From Streptomyces sp. DH12 (GTDB taxonomy: Bacteria; Actinomycetota; Actinomycetes; Streptomycetales; Streptomycetaceae), in contig NZ_JAHWGT010000032.1 in assembly GCF_020873895.1 (NCBI RefSeq), positions 18,480 to 82,479 on the forward strand: a stretch of 64,000 nt of DNA, read 5' to 3'. The notes beneath the pieces were generated by a model. It was not told the origin of the DNA and ran no database searches. It saw only the letters and a program-made list of their open reading frames with translations. The position numbers and the translations under genes are program-made. Of the stretch, positions 17,538 to 28,623 are shown piece after piece; the stretch's first letter is position 1, and each line of letters starts with the position of its first letter.

Positions 17538-17853
17538 GCCCCGCCGATCCGGGGCCGCGCTGAGCCCTCGGGGGTGGTGGCGGGCCGCGGCGGCGGGGTG
17601 CGGCGCACCGGCCCGCCCCGTGGCGGCGCCCGACCCGCGGGTACGGCTCGCCGGACCGCCTCGTCCGGCCGGCGCGCGTGCGGCGGTACCCGGTCGGTCC
17701 GTCAGGTGGCGGGACGCGCGGGCCTGGCGCCCGCGTTGCGCCGTCCGTGCCATATCCAGTCCGGTGTGGAGGTAAATAGCACCGGATTTCGGGTATGCCC
17801 CGATTGACCCCTCTCCATGGGGCGTCGCCTCCTCGGTCTGGGAAGTGATCGGC
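17538..17853. other. intergenic region with inverted repeat
   Basis: No credible gene in about 315 bases. A lower-GC patch at 17755-17810 contains the inverted repeat CCGGTG...CACCGG enclosing GGTAAATAG and is the likely promoter area for the anti-sigma-type kinase gene downstream. Confidence 0.4.
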
Positions 17854-18273
17854 GTGATCGACACCCAAGGCGCACGTGCCGAGTGGACCTTCCCCGGGGA
17901 GCTCGACGCGGTCCGCGCGGCCCGGCACGCCGTCCGCGACACCCTCCGCGACTGGCAGATGGAGGTCACGATCGGCGACCTCGCCGTCCTCCTCGTGAGC
18001 GAGCTGGTGACCAATTCCCTGCGGTACGCCCATGGACCGATCGGCGTACGCCTCATCCGTCTCCCGTCGCACGACGCGTCCGTCCCGTCCCGTGCGGCCC
18101 TCCTCGTCGAGGTGTCCGACCCGCTCCCCGACCCCCCGCGCGCCCGCCCCGCCGGCCCCGATGACGAGGGCGGACGCGGGCTGCAACTCGTCGCTTGCTC
18201 CGCGGCCCGCTGGGGTACGAGGAAGGGAAGGTCGGGTAAGACGGTGTGGTTCGAGCTGTCCCTGCCGGGTTAG
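17854..18273 (+). CDS. RsbW-like ATP-binding protein (anti-sigma-factor kinase fold)
   Basis: 139 aa, single HATPase_c domain of the RsbW/SpoIIAB type. Motifs seen are LLVSELVTNSLRYAHG (N box with the Mg-binding Asn), VEVSDPLPDPP (G1) and DEGGRGLQLVACSA (G2), then GKTVWFELSLPG. Known members phosphorylate anti-sigma-factor antagonists or bind sigma factors; the target here is unknown. Two GTG codons compete: 17845 and 17854. The second has GGGAA at correct spacing and is used; the first would add three residues. It lies just upstream of a large phosphatase whose C-terminus repeats the same domain. Confidence 0.85.
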   Translation: MIDTQGARAEWTFPGELDAVRAARHAVRDTLRDWQMEVTIGDLAVLLVSELVTNSLRYAHGPIGVRLIRLPSHDASVPSRAALLVEVSDPLPDPPRARPAGPDDEGGRGLQLVACSAARWGTRKGRSGKTVWFELSLPG

Positions 18274-18420
18274 AAGAGGTAAGGGAGAACGATCACCGCA
18301 GGCTCGGCTCAAAACGAACGAGACCACCCTGTGATCGTGAACGGCGTGCCGACGGGGGCCGTAGTGCTGAATACTGCGGGAATGGCCGGTCCGGTGCGGT
18401 GAGCTGGAGGGGACGGTCGC

Positions 18421-20961
18421 GTGAGCGAGATACCTGGGACGGCGAACGGCGTCGTGTGGCAGAGCAACCCGCCTGGCTCGATCTACGACTACATCAGAGT
18501 CGCGTCGTTCTCCATCGGCCCCGACGGGCTCGTCGACCAGTGGAGCCTGCGGGCCGCCGAACTGTTCGGGGTCTCCGCGCGGGACGTCAGGGGCAAGGAC
18601 CCCGTCGAGGCGTTCATCCCCGCCGAGCTGCGCTCACGCGGACACCGCAAGGTCGCCGAGATCCTGGACGGCAAGGAGTGGACGGGCCTGGTCCCCTTCC
18701 GCGTCCCCGGTGAACGCCACACCCGCGGCCTCGCCGAGGTCTACGTCATGCCGAGCGAGACCGAGCACGGCGAACGCGCCGCGCTCTGTATCGCCGTGGA
18801 CGTACGCGCCCTGCGCCACATCGAGACCGACCTGGCCTCCTCGCAGGCGATATTCGGCCAATCTCCTTTCGGCTTCCTCCTGTTCGGCCCCGACCTCAGG
18901 GTCCAGCGGGCCAACCGGCGCTTCGCCACCGTCTTCGGCGGCAGCGCCGACGACCACCGCGGCCGGACCGTCCACGACTACCTGTCCCGCTCCGAGGCCG
19001 ACCGGATGACCGCCGCGCTCCGCCGCGTCATGGAGACCGGCGAGTCCGTCACCGACCTGGAGTTCGTCGGGACCGTGCCCGGCTCCACCGACCGGCGCCA
19101 CTGGTCGGTGAACCTCTACCGCGTGCACAGCGGCACCGGCCGCCCCATCGGCGTCGCCGGACTCGGCACCGACGTCACCCGCCGCCACAACGCCGCCCGC
19201 GAGGCCGCCAACGCCCGCCGCAACCTCGCCCTCCTCAACGAGGCCACCGCCCGCATCGGCACCTCCCTGGACCTGGAGACCACCGCCCGCGAACTCCTCG
19301 ACGTCGCCGTCCCCGGCTTCTGCGACCTGGCCTCCGTCGACCTGTACCAGGGCCTCCTCAGCGGCGACGAGGCCCCGCCCGGGCGGGCCGGCGGGCGCAC
19401 CGCGGAACTCCGCCGGGTCGCCTTCGCCAGCGCCGTCTCCGACGCGCCGCTCGTCACCCCGCCCCCCGCCGGCACCCCCTGCTGCGAGACCGGCCCGACC
19501 CTCGTCGGCGCCGTGCACCGCTACCCCTTCCACTCGCCCTGCGCCCAGGCGCTGCGCACCGGCCGCCCCGCCCTGGTCCCCGCCGACGACGGCGGACTCG
19601 TGCACTCCACGCTGGCCGTGCCGATGGTCGCCCATGACACGGTCGTCGGCCTCGTGCAGTTCTCCCGCACCAAGGGCAGCGAGCCGTTCGGCGAACGCGA
19701 CCGGGCCCTCGCCGTCGAACTCGCCGCCCGCGCCGCCGTCTGCATCGACAACGCCCGCCTCTACCGCCGCGAACACGAGCGCGCCCTGATCCTCCAGCGC
19801 AGCCTGCTGCCCCCCGGCGCGCCCGAGGCCGCCGGGCTGGACATCGCCTGCCGCTACCTGCCGGGCAACGCCGCCACCGAGGTCGGCGGCGACTGGTTCG
19901 ACGTGATCGACCTGCCCGGCCACCGCACCGCCCTCGTCGTCGGCGACGTCATGGGCCGCGGCCTGCGTGCCGCCGTCGCCATGGGCGAACTGCGCACCGC
20001 CGTGCGCACCCTGGCCCAGCTCGACCTGGAGCCGGCCGAGGTCCTCTCCCACCTCGACGAGATCACCCGCGGCCTCGGCGCCCCCATCGGCGCCCAGACC
20101 TCCCGCGCCGCCCACAAGCAGCGCGACCCCGAACTGTCCGAGGTGTACCTGGCGACCTGCGTCTACGCCGTGTACGACGCCGTCACGCGCCGCTGCACCT
20201 TCGCCAACGCCGGGCACCTCCCACCCGTCCTCGTCGGACCCGGCCGGGAGGCCGAACTGCTCGACGTACCGCCGGGGATGCCGCTCGGCGTCGGCGGGGA
20301 GCCCTTCGAGGAGGTCGAGGTGGAGCTCCCCGAGGACGCCCTGCTCGCCCTCTACACCGACGGGCTCGTCGAGTCGCGCGACCACCCGCTGGACGAGGGC
20401 CTGCAGGCGTTCCGGGAGGCGCTCACCGGACCCCGGCGGCCCCTGGAGGAGGCCTGCGACCACGTCCTCGGCACCCTCGACACCCGCCACGGCCAGGACG
20501 ACATCGCCCTGCTGATGGCGCGCGTCCGCGGCCTGCCCGCCGAGTCCGTCGGCGACTGGCGGCTGCCGCGCGAACCGCGCTCCGTGGGCCGCGCCCGCGA
20601 ACTGGCCCGCGCCCAGCTCACCGCGTGGGACCTGGAACCCCTCGTCGACACCGTCGAACTCCTCGTCAGCGAGCTCGTCACCAACGCCCTGCGCTACGGC
20701 GAGGGCGAGATCCGGCTGCGCCTGCTGCGCGACCGCACCCTCGTCTGCGAGGTGTGGGACGCGGGCCTCGTCCAGCCGCGGCGGCGCCGCGCCCGCGACA
20801 CCGACGAGGGCGGCCGCGGCCTGCAGCTCGTCGGGCTGCTCAGCGCGGGCTGGGGTTCGCGGCGCACTCCGCGCGGCAAGACGGTCTGGTTCGAACTCGC
20901 CCTCCCGGACGGCGACGGCACGGCGGAGCCGACGGTCGACCAGCTGCTCAGCATGTTCTGA
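18421..20961 (+). CDS. PAS-PAS-GAF-SpoIIE phosphatase with C-terminal RsbW-like domain
   Basis: 846-aa cytoplasmic signalling protein. Order: PAS ~20-125, PAS ~135-255 (FGFLLFGPDLRVQRANRRF), GAF ~275-450, PP2C/SpoIIE phosphatase ~475-695 and HATPase ~715-840. Phosphatase metal residues are visible in EVGGDWFDVIDL, VVGDVMGRGLRAA, ANAGHLPPVLV, LYTDGLVES and QDDIALL. Kinase motifs are LLVSELVTNALRYGEG and DEGGRGLQLVGLLS. Such proteins combine dephosphorylation and phosphorylation of anti-sigma antagonists; the PAS and GAF domains probably sense a small molecule or redox state. GTG start behind GGAGGGG. Confidence 0.92.
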   Translation: MSEIPGTANGVVWQSNPPGSIYDYIRVASFSIGPDGLVDQWSLRAAELFGVSARDVRGKDPVEAFIPAELRSRGHRKVAEILDGKEWTGLVPFRVPGERHTRGLAEVYVMPSETEHGERAALCIAVDVRALRHIETDLASSQAIFGQSPFGFLLFGPDLRVQRANRRFATVFGGSADDHRGRTVHDYLSRSEADRMTAALRRVMETGESVTDLEFVGTVPGSTDRRHWSVNLYRVHSGTGRPIGVAGLGTDVTRRHNAAREAANARRNLALLNEATARIGTSLDLETTARELLDVAVPGFCDLASVDLYQGLLSGDEAPPGRAGGRTAELRRVAFASAVSDAPLVTPPPAGTPCCETGPTLVGAVHRYPFHSPCAQALRTGRPALVPADDGGLVHSTLAVPMVAHDTVVGLVQFSRTKGSEPFGERDRALAVELAARAAVCIDNARLYRREHERALILQRSLLPPGAPEAAGLDIACRYLPGNAATEVGGDWFDVIDLPGHRTALVVGDVMGRGLRAAVAMGELRTAVRTLAQLDLEPAEVLSHLDEITRGLGAPIGAQTSRAAHKQRDPELSEVYLATCVYAVYDAVTRRCTFANAGHLPPVLVGPGREAELLDVPPGMPLGVGGEPFEEVEVELPEDALLALYTDGLVESRDHPLDEGLQAFREALTGPRRPLEEACDHVLGTLDTRHGQDDIALLMARVRGLPAESVGDWRLPREPRSVGRARELARAQLTAWDLEPLVDTVELLVSELVTNALRYGEGEIRLRLLRDRTLVCEVWDAGLVQPRRRRARDTDEGGRGLQLVGLLSAGWGSRRTPRGKTVWFELALPDGDGTAEPTVDQLLSMF

Positions 20962-21009
20962 CCACCGCGCGCCGCGCCCCCGCCCCGCCGTGCGGGGCCG
21001 GCGGTGGGG

Positions 21010-22992
21010 TCAGAAGCAGTCGTCGCCGCCCGCCCGGTCCCGTGTGCCTCCGCCACCGAAGCGGGCGGGGCATCCCCGGCCCCCGGGCCACCCGTCGCCG
21101 GGCCGCCCGCAGCCCGGTACGTCGTCGTCCGGCGCACCGCCGACCAGGATCCCGCCGAGCACCGCCCCGCTCACCCCGTCCACCCCGTCCGCGGGGTGCT
21201 CGGGGGCCTCGGAAGCTTCGGGGCGCCCCCGCGCGGCGCCGCGCAGCCGGACGTCCTGCTCGGCCAGTGCCTGCGCCTGCCGGGCCAGCGCGTCCGCCCG
21301 CTGCGCGTCCGCCAGCGCCTCCCGCGGGTCCGCCGCCGCGCCCGCCACGGCCAGGTGGTGCCGCGCCTCCGCGAGCCGCGTCCGCGCGACGCTCCCCACC
21401 ACGCCCCGGTGCGCCGTCACGTACACCTCGGCCGCGCCCGCCGCCGACCGGGCGGCGAGCAGCGCCTGCTCCAGGAACGCCCGTGCCCGCCGTGTCCCGT
21501 CGTCGCGCCCCAGCGCCTCGTCCAGGGCGGCGCCGGCCTCCTCCAGCCGGCGCAGCGCGTCGACCGGGTCGTACCCGCCGGCGTCCACCGCCCGGCGCAC
21601 GTCGCCGACCACCGACTCCAGCCGCGCCGCGCGGCCCCGCAGCCCGCCCGCCGACGCGGCGCCGCCGTGTGCCCCCTCCAGGAGCCGCCGGGCCTCCGCC
21701 AGGTCGGCGTCCGCCTCCGCGAGCGCGTCCGGCAGCCGCCCGGCCGCCCCGGCGATCTCCACCGCCCGCCGGTCCACGGCCTCGACCAGCTGATCCGCCT
21801 GGTCCAGGGCCCCCTCGGCGGCCCGTAGGAACACGACGGCCCGTCGCCCGCTCCCCGTCGCACCGCCACCAGGTGGAGGGCCGGGATCCGGGGTGGTGGC
21901 GCGGGCGTGGGTGCCCGCTCCACTGCCCGCACCCTCCCCGGCCGCCGTGCCGTCGCGGGTGCCGGCCGGCCCGGGGTCGGCGGTGACATCGGGCCCGGCC
22001 CCGGCCCCGGTGCCGGGGGTGCCGCCCCGTGCGGGGGCGCGGGTACTGCCCGGTCCCGGGTCGCCGCCACGGCCCGCCGGGGAGTGGTCGGTGCCGGCGG
22101 GGCCGGGGTCGCCGGTACCACCGGCCCCGGCCCCGGTGCCGTCCGCCGCCGGGGCCGGCGGGGACGCGGGGGCGGACGCGGTGAGGGCGGTGCGGGCGCC
22201 GGACAGGGCCGTCGCCGCGAACTCCAGTCTGACCCGGGCCACTTCGGGCGCCATCGCGACGGGCTCGGCGGCGGACCGCGCGTAACGGCCCCGCATGGCG
22301 GTCAGGGCGGCCTCCGCCGTGCTCAGCCGCCCGGTCAGCTCCCGGTGCGCCGTCTCCGCCGCGGCCAAGGCGGCCGGGGCCGTGCCCTCCAGGTCCCGCA
22401 GCGCGTCGAAGGCCGGGGCCTCCTCGTCCAGGCGCCGCCCCGCGTCCGCACAGCGGGCCACGACCTCCTCCAGCACCGCCCGCCGGGCCGCCCCGTCCTC
22501 CGGGTGCCCGTCGTCCAGCCGCTGGCGCAGCCGGAACGCCGCCGCCACCTCGCCCTCCGCGTACGCCAGCGCCTCGGCGGCCGACTTCACCGCCGCCTCG
22601 CCGTGCGCGGCCCGCGCCCAGGCCAGCTCCTCCCGGCTGGTGCGCACCGCGTCGTCCGCCGCGACGAGGGCGCGCCGGGCCCGCTCGTCCAGTTCCGCCT
22701 CGCGCGGCAGGGCCGGGCCGCCGTGCGGCGTCGTGCGCGTCCTCACCCGGCGGCGCCGGGTGACATAGGCGTACCCGGCCATCGACAGCGCCGTCGCGAG
22801 CAGCGCCACCGGGACCACCAGGTCGATGCCGGGCGCCCCGCCCTCCGGCGCCGGAGCGCCCAGGGGGGCGGTCGCCGCCGGCGCGGGCGGCCGGGCGCGC
22901 GCGTCCGGGGCGGCGGGGCCGGCCAGCCAGCACACCGCCGCCGTCACCCCGGCGATCAGGGCCACGAGGGCCCGGGTGGTACCGCGCGTCAC
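21010..22992 (-). CDS. alanine-rich membrane protein, related to TPM-domain proteins but lacking TPM
   Basis: 660 aa. Two hydrophobic segments stand near the N-terminus (ALVALIAGVTAAVCWLAG; VVPVALLATALSMAGYAYV), then long Ala/Arg/Glu-rich helices likely to form coiled coils. A Gly/Pro/Thr-rich insert (~275-390, many GTGAGAGG and DPGPAGT runs) follows, then more helices and a Gly-rich tail ending GGDDCF. The C-terminal style matches Streptomyces proteins that begin with a TPM_phosphatase domain, but the ~130-residue TPM domain is absent between the first two helices. GTG at 22992 with TAACCT 7 bases before and no ribosome binding site. Function unknown. Confidence 0.65.
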   Translation of the reverse strand: MTRGTTRALVALIAGVTAAVCWLAGPAAPDARARPPAPAATAPLGAPAPEGGAPGIDLVVPVALLATALSMAGYAYVTRRRRVRTRTTPHGGPALPREAELDERARRALVAADDAVRTSREELAWARAAHGEAAVKSAAEALAYAEGEVAAAFRLRQRLDDGHPEDGAARRAVLEEVVARCADAGRRLDEEAPAFDALRDLEGTAPAALAAAETAHRELTGRLSTAEAALTAMRGRYARSAAEPVAMAPEVARVRLEFAATALSGARTALTASAPASPPAPAADGTGAGAGGTGDPGPAGTDHSPAGRGGDPGPGSTRAPARGGTPGTGAGAGPDVTADPGPAGTRDGTAAGEGAGSGAGTHARATTPDPGPPPGGGATGSGRRAVVFLRAAEGALDQADQLVEAVDRRAVEIAGAAGRLPDALAEADADLAEARRLLEGAHGGAASAGGLRGRAARLESVVGDVRRAVDAGGYDPVDALRRLEEAGAALDEALGRDDGTRRARAFLEQALLAARSAAGAAEVYVTAHRGVVGSVARTRLAEARHHLAVAGAAADPREALADAQRADALARQAQALAEQDVRLRGAARGRPEASEAPEHPADGVDGVSGAVLGGILVGGAPDDDVPGCGRPGDGWPGGRGCPARFGGGGTRDRAGGDDCF

Positions 22993-23219
22993 ACCGGCGA
23001 GGTTAGGCCGTTCCCCGGCATCCCGCGACCGCGCGTACCGGCCCACCCCCGGAAACCGTTCGGACCCCCGCCGCGGCGGGGCGCGTTGGGCCGCACGGGT
23101 GGGGTTGGCGGGCCGCACCGCCGTGTCGCCGGGACACCGGACGCCCCGTCCCTTTCAGTGGACGGGCAATAGGTGTGATCATCTCCAAAGTTCAGAAACC
23201 GGACGAAGAGGTACTAGCC

Positions 23220-25643
23220 ATGGCCCAGGTCGGCGCCCGCGCACTCCGGTCCGTCGCGCTCCTCACCAGCGGGGTGCTCGCCGTCTCCGTACTCGCCGGC
23301 TGCAGCTCCGACGAGGAGGCGAGCAGCGCCCGCGCCGTGCCCGCGGACATCGCCGCGGCGTCCCGTGCGCAGGTCGAGGACGGCGGCACCCTGCGGTGGG
23401 CGATCGACGCGCTGCCCACCACGCTCAACGCTTTCCAGGCCGACGCGGACGCGACCACCGCGCGCATCACCGGCGCCGTCCTCCCCGCGCTCTTCACCCT
23501 CGACGAACGCGGCCGGCCGCAGGTCAACGGCGACTACCTGGAGTCCGCGGAGGTCGTCGAGCAGAAACCGAAGCAGGTCGTCCGCTACAAGCTCCGCCAG
23601 CAGGCCGTCTGGAGCGACGGACGCGAGATCGGCGCCCCCGACTTCGTCGCCCAGTGGCGGGCCCTGAGCGGCCGCAACACCGCGTACTGGACCGCGCGCA
23701 ACGCCGGTTACGAGCGGATCGAGAAGATCGAGCGGGGCGCCTCCGACCTGGAGGTCCGGGTCACCTTCGCCAAGCCGTACGCGGACTGGAAGGCGCTCTT
23801 CACCCCGCTGTACCCCAAGGAGGTCATGGGGTCGCCGGACACCTTCAACGACGGTGCGCGCACCCGGCTCGCCAAGTCGGCGGGCCCGTTCCGGCTGAAG
23901 ACCGTCGACGCCAAGGCCGGCACGGTGACCCTCGTCCGCGACGCCCGCTGGTGGGGCGAGCCGGCCAAGCTCGACAGCCTGGTCCTGCGGGTCGTCCCGC
24001 GCGACCGGCGCGCCGAGGCGCTCATCGCGAAGACCGTCGACCTCGCCGCCGTCGACCCGGCCGTCGCCCAGCGCGTCACGAAGGCGGGCAAGCCGAGCAA
24101 GGCCGACAAGACGGGCAAGGCGGCGCCGGGCGGTGCCCCCGCCACCGGCGCGGCGACTCCTCCCGCGCAGGGCGCCCCCGCTCAGGCCCCCGCCGCGCAG
24201 GCCGCCCTGTCCGCCGAGCAGAGCGCCCTGCGCGGTTACGTCGTCCGCCGCACGCTGGAACCCGCCTACACCCAGCTCGCCCTGAACGGCGCCTCCGGGC
24301 CGCTCGCCGACGAGCGGGTGCGCCGCGCCATCGCCCGCGCCGTCGACCGCCAGGAGCTGGCGAAGGCCGTGCTCGCCCCGCTGGGCCTGCCCGCCGATCC
24401 GGTCGGCTCCCACCTCGCGCTCGCCGGCCAGGACGCGTACGCCGACAGCAGCGGCGCGCTGGGCAGCCAGGACACCGAGGAAGCGCTCGCCCTGCTCGCG
24501 GACGCCGGCTGGACGAAGGCGGGCGCGCGCCGTACCGCCGCCCCGAAGGCCGGTACGAAGGCGGGCGCCGAGGCGTCCGCCGCGCCCTCCGGGGCCGCCT
24601 CGCCGGCGGCGGCGTCCCACGCGTCGCCCACGGCCGCGTCCAGGGCGGTCGGCGCGGCGGCCAGGGCCGCGGACGTGCCCTCCGACGAGGGCCTGTACAT
24701 CGTCGGCGACGACAAGGCCGACCCCGAGGGACGGCCGGGCACTCACGTGCTCGCCCCCGCCCCCGCCGCCGCCGTCCACAGCAGCCTTGTCCTCGCCCAG
24801 GCCCGCGCGCTCACCGGCGCCCTCACGGAGACCGACTCCGACACCGGGGCCGCCGGGAAGAGCCCCGCCGCCGGGAAGAGCGCCGCGGCCAAGGCGACCC
24901 CGAGCGCCGGGAAGAGCGCCGACGCCAAGGAGACCGCCGACGCCAAGGAGGCCGCCGGCGCCGGGAAGGCCCCCGCGGTCGACGCCCCCGGCCCCCAGCG
25001 CCCCGAGGCGCAGGGCGGCGCCCCCGGCGCGTACGCCCCCGTCGGCACCGCCGCCCCCGCGAAGAACCCCGCGGACCCGGCGAGGCCCGCCGCCGGCCCG
25101 CTCGGCAAGGACGGCCGGCCGCTGACCCTGCGCTTCGTCCTGCCCTCCGGACCCGGCTCCGAGGTGCTGCGCACGGTCGGCGAGCGGATCTCCCGGATGC
25201 TGGACCGCATCGGCGTCCGCACCGAGATCAGCAAGGTCCCCGACGAGAACTTCTTCAAGGACCACATCGCCTCCGGCGACTACGACCTGGCCCTCTACTC
25301 GTGGCCCGGCACGGCCTTCCCCGCCACCGACGGGCGGCCCATCTTCGCCAAGCCGGAACCGGCCACCGACGGCTCGCTGCTGGTGGAGCAGAACTACACG
25401 CGCGTCGGCACGGACCACATCGACCAGCTCTTCGACCAGGCCGCCGCCGAACTCGACGAGAAGGCCGCCCGCGACCTGGTCCGCCGGGCCGACGCCCGCA
25501 TCTGGGCCGCCGCCGGCTCGATCCCGCTCTTCCAGCGACCCGAGCTGGTGGCGGTGCGCAAGGACGTGGTGAACGCGGGCGCCTTCGGCTTCGCGACCCC
25601 CCGCTACGAGAACGTCGGGTTCGCCGCCCGCAAGGCCGGGTGA
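23220..25643 (+). CDS. ABC-transporter solute-binding lipoprotein (family 5, peptide type)
   Basis: 807-aa lipoprotein. The signal sequence ends in lipobox VLAGC, so it is anchored on the outer face of the membrane. The SBP_bac_5 core runs from GGTLRWAIDALPTTLNAFQ, through VVRYKLRQQAVWSDG and LALNGASGPLADERVRRAIARAVDR, to LFQRPELVAVRKDVVNAG. Three Ala/Pro/Lys-rich inserts (near 24100-24220, 24580-24700 and 24840-25130) interrupt the core; the last has AGKS-type repeats. They make the protein about 200 residues longer than usual. No permease or ATPase adjoins, so it probably feeds a separate transporter. GAAGAGG precedes the ATG. Confidence 0.85.
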   Translation: MAQVGARALRSVALLTSGVLAVSVLAGCSSDEEASSARAVPADIAAASRAQVEDGGTLRWAIDALPTTLNAFQADADATTARITGAVLPALFTLDERGRPQVNGDYLESAEVVEQKPKQVVRYKLRQQAVWSDGREIGAPDFVAQWRALSGRNTAYWTARNAGYERIEKIERGASDLEVRVTFAKPYADWKALFTPLYPKEVMGSPDTFNDGARTRLAKSAGPFRLKTVDAKAGTVTLVRDARWWGEPAKLDSLVLRVVPRDRRAEALIAKTVDLAAVDPAVAQRVTKAGKPSKADKTGKAAPGGAPATGAATPPAQGAPAQAPAAQAALSAEQSALRGYVVRRTLEPAYTQLALNGASGPLADERVRRAIARAVDRQELAKAVLAPLGLPADPVGSHLALAGQDAYADSSGALGSQDTEEALALLADAGWTKAGARRTAAPKAGTKAGAEASAAPSGAASPAAASHASPTAASRAVGAAARAADVPSDEGLYIVGDDKADPEGRPGTHVLAPAPAAAVHSSLVLAQARALTGALTETDSDTGAAGKSPAAGKSAAAKATPSAGKSADAKETADAKEAAGAGKAPAVDAPGPQRPEAQGGAPGAYAPVGTAAPAKNPADPARPAAGPLGKDGRPLTLRFVLPSGPGSEVLRTVGERISRMLDRIGVRTEISKVPDENFFKDHIASGDYDLALYSWPGTAFPATDGRPIFAKPEPATDGSLLVEQNYTRVGTDHIDQLFDQAAAELDEKAARDLVRRADARIWAAAGSIPLFQRPELVAVRKDVVNAGAFGFATPRYENVGFAARKAG

Positions 25644-25682
25644 ACCCCCGGCGAACAAGAGCGCCGAAGCCCCCCGATCCGT

Positions 25683-25707
25683 TGCCCGCCGGCCCCGCCG
25701 GCGGGCA
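25683..25707. terminator. terminator after the lipoprotein gene
   Basis: Perfect 11-bp stem (25683-25693 with 25697-25707), 40 bases after the stop and 130 bases before typA. Confidence 0.7.
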
Positions 25708-25837
25708 CGATCATGCCCGGGAGGCCGAGTGTGCGGCAGCCCCGTACCATGGACACAGCCGTGGCGCGTCCGCCCGGCGGGCGTACGAGGAACAAAGAGA
25801 CGCCGCACCCACGATCCGAGAGAAGCGCAAGCCACTC

Positions 25838-27745
<1,908 letters not shown>

Positions 27746-27794
27746 CGCCGACGCACACAGGAGCACCACGGTCCGCGCGCACGGCGCGGGCCCA

Positions 27795-27830
27795 CCGACG
27801 GCCGCCGGGTCCCGACCCGGCGGCCGTCGG
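27795..27830. terminator. typA terminator
   Basis: 16-bp perfect stem (27795-27810 with 27815-27830), 50 bases after the typA stop. Confidence 0.85.
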
Positions 27831-27915
27831 CCGTTCCCGGGGGCTTCCGGGGCCGCCCTCCGCGCCGTCCGGCCGGCCTCCGCGACCGGCGCCGCACGGT
27901 ACGTCCGACGGGTTC

Positions 27916-28254
27916 ACGTCAACGTGTTTTCGATCGCGAAGCGTCCGGTTATCGATCGTCGCTCTCCGGAACCTGTGTTAACAGTCCGTTTCGCACGTGT
28001 CTGTCTGTGCTCAGTTTGTCTGGATTTCGGTCAGCGGCACTTGGGCGATGTTGTCAAAACGAGACCCTTTAAGTGTGGTTTACAGCCCGGACGTACTTAA
28101 TAGTTGGCTCCACTGAGCTCGGGTCGATGGGTCACGCGCTGTGGGGAGCGCCGACTCACGAGCACACGTGGTACAGCACTTCGCCGTCAGGGGTGTCGGC
28201 GGAGTGCCCCGTACCCAACCATGCAGTGATACGTGGACTCATGAGGAGGAACCC
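27916..28254 (+). promoter_or_regulatory. AT-rich leader region before the bldK-type operon
   Basis: From about 27916 to 28110 the sequence is clearly poorer in GC than its surroundings (TTTTCGATCG, GTGTTAACAG, TTGTCAAAACG, CTTTAAGTGTGG, TACTTAATAG). This marks a promoter and regulatory region. I could not fix a convincing -35/-10 pair. It precedes a short frame with a very strong ribosome binding site at 28255, and then the transporter operon at 28624. Confidence 0.45.
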
Positions 28255-28365
28255 ATGCGCGGTGCCACGAGCGCCAGTGGGGTCGGGTCGTCGCAGCTGG
28301 CTCCAACGGCCGGTCACCCGTGTACGTCAACCGGTCGGGCCGCTTGCAGCGGTCGGCGATTCTGA
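28255..28365 (+). CDS. 36-codon ORF, possible leader peptide or lipoprotein-gene relic
   Basis: An ATG stands 5 bases behind AGGAGGA. The site and the first four codons (MRGA) match the start of the oligopeptide-binding lipoprotein gene at 35102 almost base for base (AGGAGG, one change, ACCCATGCGCGG). The match ends after about eight codons; the rest is Ser/Gly/Thr-rich with no lipobox. It looks like the remnant of a duplicated lipoprotein gene, or a short translated leader. 258 bases to the next gene hold no other ORF of note. Confidence 0.35.
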   Translation: MRGATSASGVGSSQLAPTAGHPCTSTGRAACSGRRF

Positions 28366-28623
28366 GACCCGGTCAACCGCTCGGCTCGCGCTCCTCCGGG
28401 GGGTAATCCACCCCTGCCGACCTTCCCTTCCGGCCTCTCGCCACGGGTCCCACCCGTCCGGCGGGCGGTGCTGCCGCCTTACCCCTTCACGGGTGCCCGG
28501 CATGCCCGAAAGGCCCAGGTGGGAACGTCGGGCAGCGGATCCGACCGACCGGGTGCACACCACCCGGCCGTCGCCGCACGCGCAGGACCGCGGGTCATCC
28601 GACACCCGTGAAATGGACACACC

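Noticed and set aside
28051-28101. Defined sigma-70 promoter for the bldK-type operon
   Set aside because: TTGTCA and TACTTA are present but their spacing does not fit a normal promoter, so only the region is listed.
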